Assembly (NCBI GenBank): GCA_003565815.1
Contig: PXAS01000432.1
Span: 1 to 6,817, forward strand
Source of the DNA: PVC group bacterium
GTDB lineage: Bacteria; Verrucomicrobiota; Kiritimatiellia; SS1-B-03-39; UBA6053
Length of the DNA stretch: 6,817 bases
Direction: 5' to 3'
A program made the position numbers and the translations under genes. The notes beneath the pieces were generated by a model. That model did not search any database and had not been told where the DNA came from. It was given only the letters and a program-made list of their open reading frames with translations. Positions 5,334 through 6,817 of this stretch are shown piece after piece (the first letter of the stretch is position 1; each line of letters begins with the position of its first letter).

Positions 5334-6817
5334 TCAATTTCCTGAGTGGGAGTAGGTGCGGAGGAAAATTTGGATGTCGCTGACGCTGCGGACGAAGCGG
5401 TCGAGGGCCTCCTGTTCATTGCTGAGCAGGGTGTTGGCGGGGATGACGAGTTTCCATTGGGTGTTCCAGACGCTGCGGCCGATGAGGCGGCGGTTGGTGA
5501 ATTCGTGGGGCAAGGTGCTGTAGAAGTACGCGGGGTCATCGACCGGACGGAAGGCCTGGTGCTTGCGGGTGATCCAGAGTTGTTCGTTGAGGGTGCCTTG
5601 CGGGGTGAAGAACTGGGTGGACGAGAAATCGCTTTGTCCGAGGTTGAAGGGCAGCGGGATGGCCTGATCTTTCACGCTCCAGGCGCGGATTTCGTTGGTG
5701 TCGCCGAGCGGCGGGGACAGCATGTGGTCCACGCCGACGGGGATAAGATACACATAGGGCGTGGCGCTGAGGGCGTTGGGGTCGGAACTGGCGGGGCCGC
5801 CTGCGCCGGGTGCGCCGATGGAATACGGATCCATGCCGATGTACCCTTTGAGCACGAGGCCGGAGGCTGCGATTTTGGTGGCAAAGTTGGACGTGGTGTA
5901 GGCATGGTCGCCGGCGGCGAGGGGCAGGCCAAAGAAGTTGAGTCCCTGTCCGATGGTGGTGGAGAATGGAATGACAATGCCGGGGACGGGGGAGCCGTCG
6001 GGCTTGCGAATGTTCCGGGCGTATTGGGCGACATCGGGGTCGTTGAGCACGTTGCTCATGATGTGCTGTTCGATGACCTGTTGCCACGCTTTGTCGTCGT
6101 CGGGAATGCTCTGGTCGGTGCGCACGCGGAAGAGTTCCTGACGCATGGAGAAGACCGTGCCGTAGGTGTCGGGATTGTTGATGCCGAGGCGGGATTTGAC
6201 CACGGACCAGTCGGCCTGGAGGCGGGCAAGCAGTCCGGCGAGGCCGCTGTCGCCGGTGGATCCGGTGGTGGCGACGGGATGGCCTAATTTGAATTCGCCG
6301 AGGGAGCGGGTGGAGACGATGCCGTCGATGAGGGTCTGTCCGGCGGGGCGGCCGAGCAGGCCGGTTTCGTAGTCGTAGCTCTGGAGGGCGAGGTAGGTGT
6401 ATTGCGCGGCGAGGTCGAAGAGGGCCTGATATTGCGAGAGTTCCTCGTTGCGGAAGGTGCGGTAGGTCATGTCGCGGGTGCGGTAACCCTGAATGACGGC
6501 AGCGGCGCGCTGGCGGAAAATTTCGCGCTCTGCGAGGATGCGGTTGGATTGGGCGATGAGGCGGGCGACTTCTTCGTTGGCCTTTTGGAGTTCGCCGAGG
6601 CGACGGGCGAGTTCGTAGCGGTGGGCAAGAACCTGGTCGAGCAGGTGTTCGAATTCGACGACGTGCTGGCGGTCTTCGCTGTCCCAGGCGTATTGGGTGT
6701 AGAAGTCGTCGGCCTGGGCTTGCAGGTTGGCGGCCTCGGCTTCGAGGTAGGCGACGGTGTTTTCGAAGGCGAGTCCGGCGAGTCCCTGGGCGTAGGCGGT
6801 GGTGGCTCCGCCGTAGA
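5334..6817 (-). CDS. C-terminal 493 residues of a large helix-rich protein (5' end outside window)
   Basis: The frame is open through the right edge (first full codon 6815-6813), so internal Met codons such as the one at 6470 are not the start. Residues 1 to about 135 from the edge are long amphipathic helices with heptad-like spacing ('LGELQKANEEVARLIAQ'). They are rich in Ala, Glu and Gln and end in 'YRTRDMTYRTFRNEELSQYQ' and 'ALFDLAAQYTYLALQSYDYE'. Residues about 240-350 change to a beta-rich, Gly/Pro-rich region ('GIVIPFSTTIGQGLNFFG', 'YVYLIPVGVDHML'). The end has 'RSVWNTQWKLVIPANTLL' and closes in 'YSHSGN'. The long helical stretch followed by 'LAAQYTYLALQSYDYE' loosely resembles the end of Tc-toxin A subunits and other very large surface or secreted proteins, but I see no decisive motif. 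No Cys-rich or transmembrane sorting signal is present at this C-terminus. Strong GC bias at third positions makes it a well-supported coding region. Confidence 0.8.
   Translation of the reverse strand, partial: YGGATTAYAQGLAGLAFENTVAYLEAEAANLQAQADDFYTQYAWDSEDRQHVVEFEHLLDQVLAHRYELARRLGELQKANEEVARLIAQSNRILAEREIFRQRAAAVIQGYRTRDMTYRTFRNEELSQYQALFDLAAQYTYLALQSYDYETGLLGRPAGQTLIDGIVSTRSLGEFKLGHPVATTGSTGDSGLAGLLARLQADWSVVKSRLGINNPDTYGTVFSMRQELFRVRTDQSIPDDDKAWQQVIEQHIMSNVLNDPDVAQYARNIRKPDGSPVPGIVIPFSTTIGQGLNFFGLPLAAGDHAYTTSNFATKIAASGLVLKGYIGMDPYSIGAPGAGGPASSDPNALSATPYVYLIPVGVDHMLSPPLGDTNEIRAWSVKDQAIPLPFNLGQSDFSSTQFFTPQGTLNEQLWITRKHQAFRPVDDPAYFYSTLPHEFTNRRLIGRSVWNTQWKLVIPANTLLSNEQEALDRFVRSVSDIQIFLRTYSHSGN

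Noticed and set aside
4732..5355. A 207-codon plus-strand frame with a Gly-rich stretch
   Set aside because: The glycine stretch is the antisense of the lipoprotein's proline-rich linker (CCN codons read as GGN). There is no start context and no conserved pattern.
5346..6287. A 313-codon plus-strand open frame
   Set aside because: It is exactly antisense to the large minus-strand gene. Its product is a Gly/Val/Ala/Asp-rich string with no domain pattern, as expected opposite a gene with strong GC bias at third positions.

Overview
The window is GC-rich bacterial accessory DNA. I infer Verrucomicrobiota or a similar PVC-group bacterium, at low confidence. The hints are weak Shine-Dalgarno use, a proline-rich lipoprotein, a very large surface-type protein, and GC-rich intergenic hairpin and short tandem repeats of a kind I associate with such genomes. 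No RNA gene, IS element, CRISPR array or replication origin was found.

Bases 1-1244 (+) carry the 3' part of a TPR-repeat protein whose C-terminal domain I do not recognise. One base after its stop begins the most decayed part of the window. Bases 1246 to about 1842 are the remains of a conserved protein of unknown function, broken by two in-frame stops and two single-base deletions, and joined directly to bases 1843-2208. That second piece is the remains of a DUF559/VSR-like nuclease domain, with a pair of compensating single-base indels.

Bases 2209-2302 are a sharply AT-rich leader with two overlapping inverted repeats. It precedes an intact two-gene type IV toxin-antitoxin module of the AbiE class: an AbiEi-like winged-helix antitoxin/repressor (2303-3325) and an AbiEii-like nucleotidyltransferase toxin (3322-4164), joined by an ATGA overlap. 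A third cistron starts at 4164 with a good ribosome binding site and a TAATG overlap, but seems to be cut short. Within about 60 bases the sequence reads better on the minus strand, as the first codons of a truncated GNAT acetyltransferase.

Bases 4304-4599 hold no convincing gene but do hold a dense set of hairpins. They lie between the plus-strand module and two minus-strand genes: a small proline-rich lipoprotein (4600-5163) and the C-terminal 493 residues of a large, helix-rich protein (5334-6817, running off the right edge). The spacer between those two (5164-5333) contains a hairpin and a short GC-rich tandem repeat.

Functionally, the only complete system is the AbiE-like module, usually linked to plasmid or island maintenance and phage defence. 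It sits between gene remnants on both sides, as expected for a region with repeated insertion and deletion.
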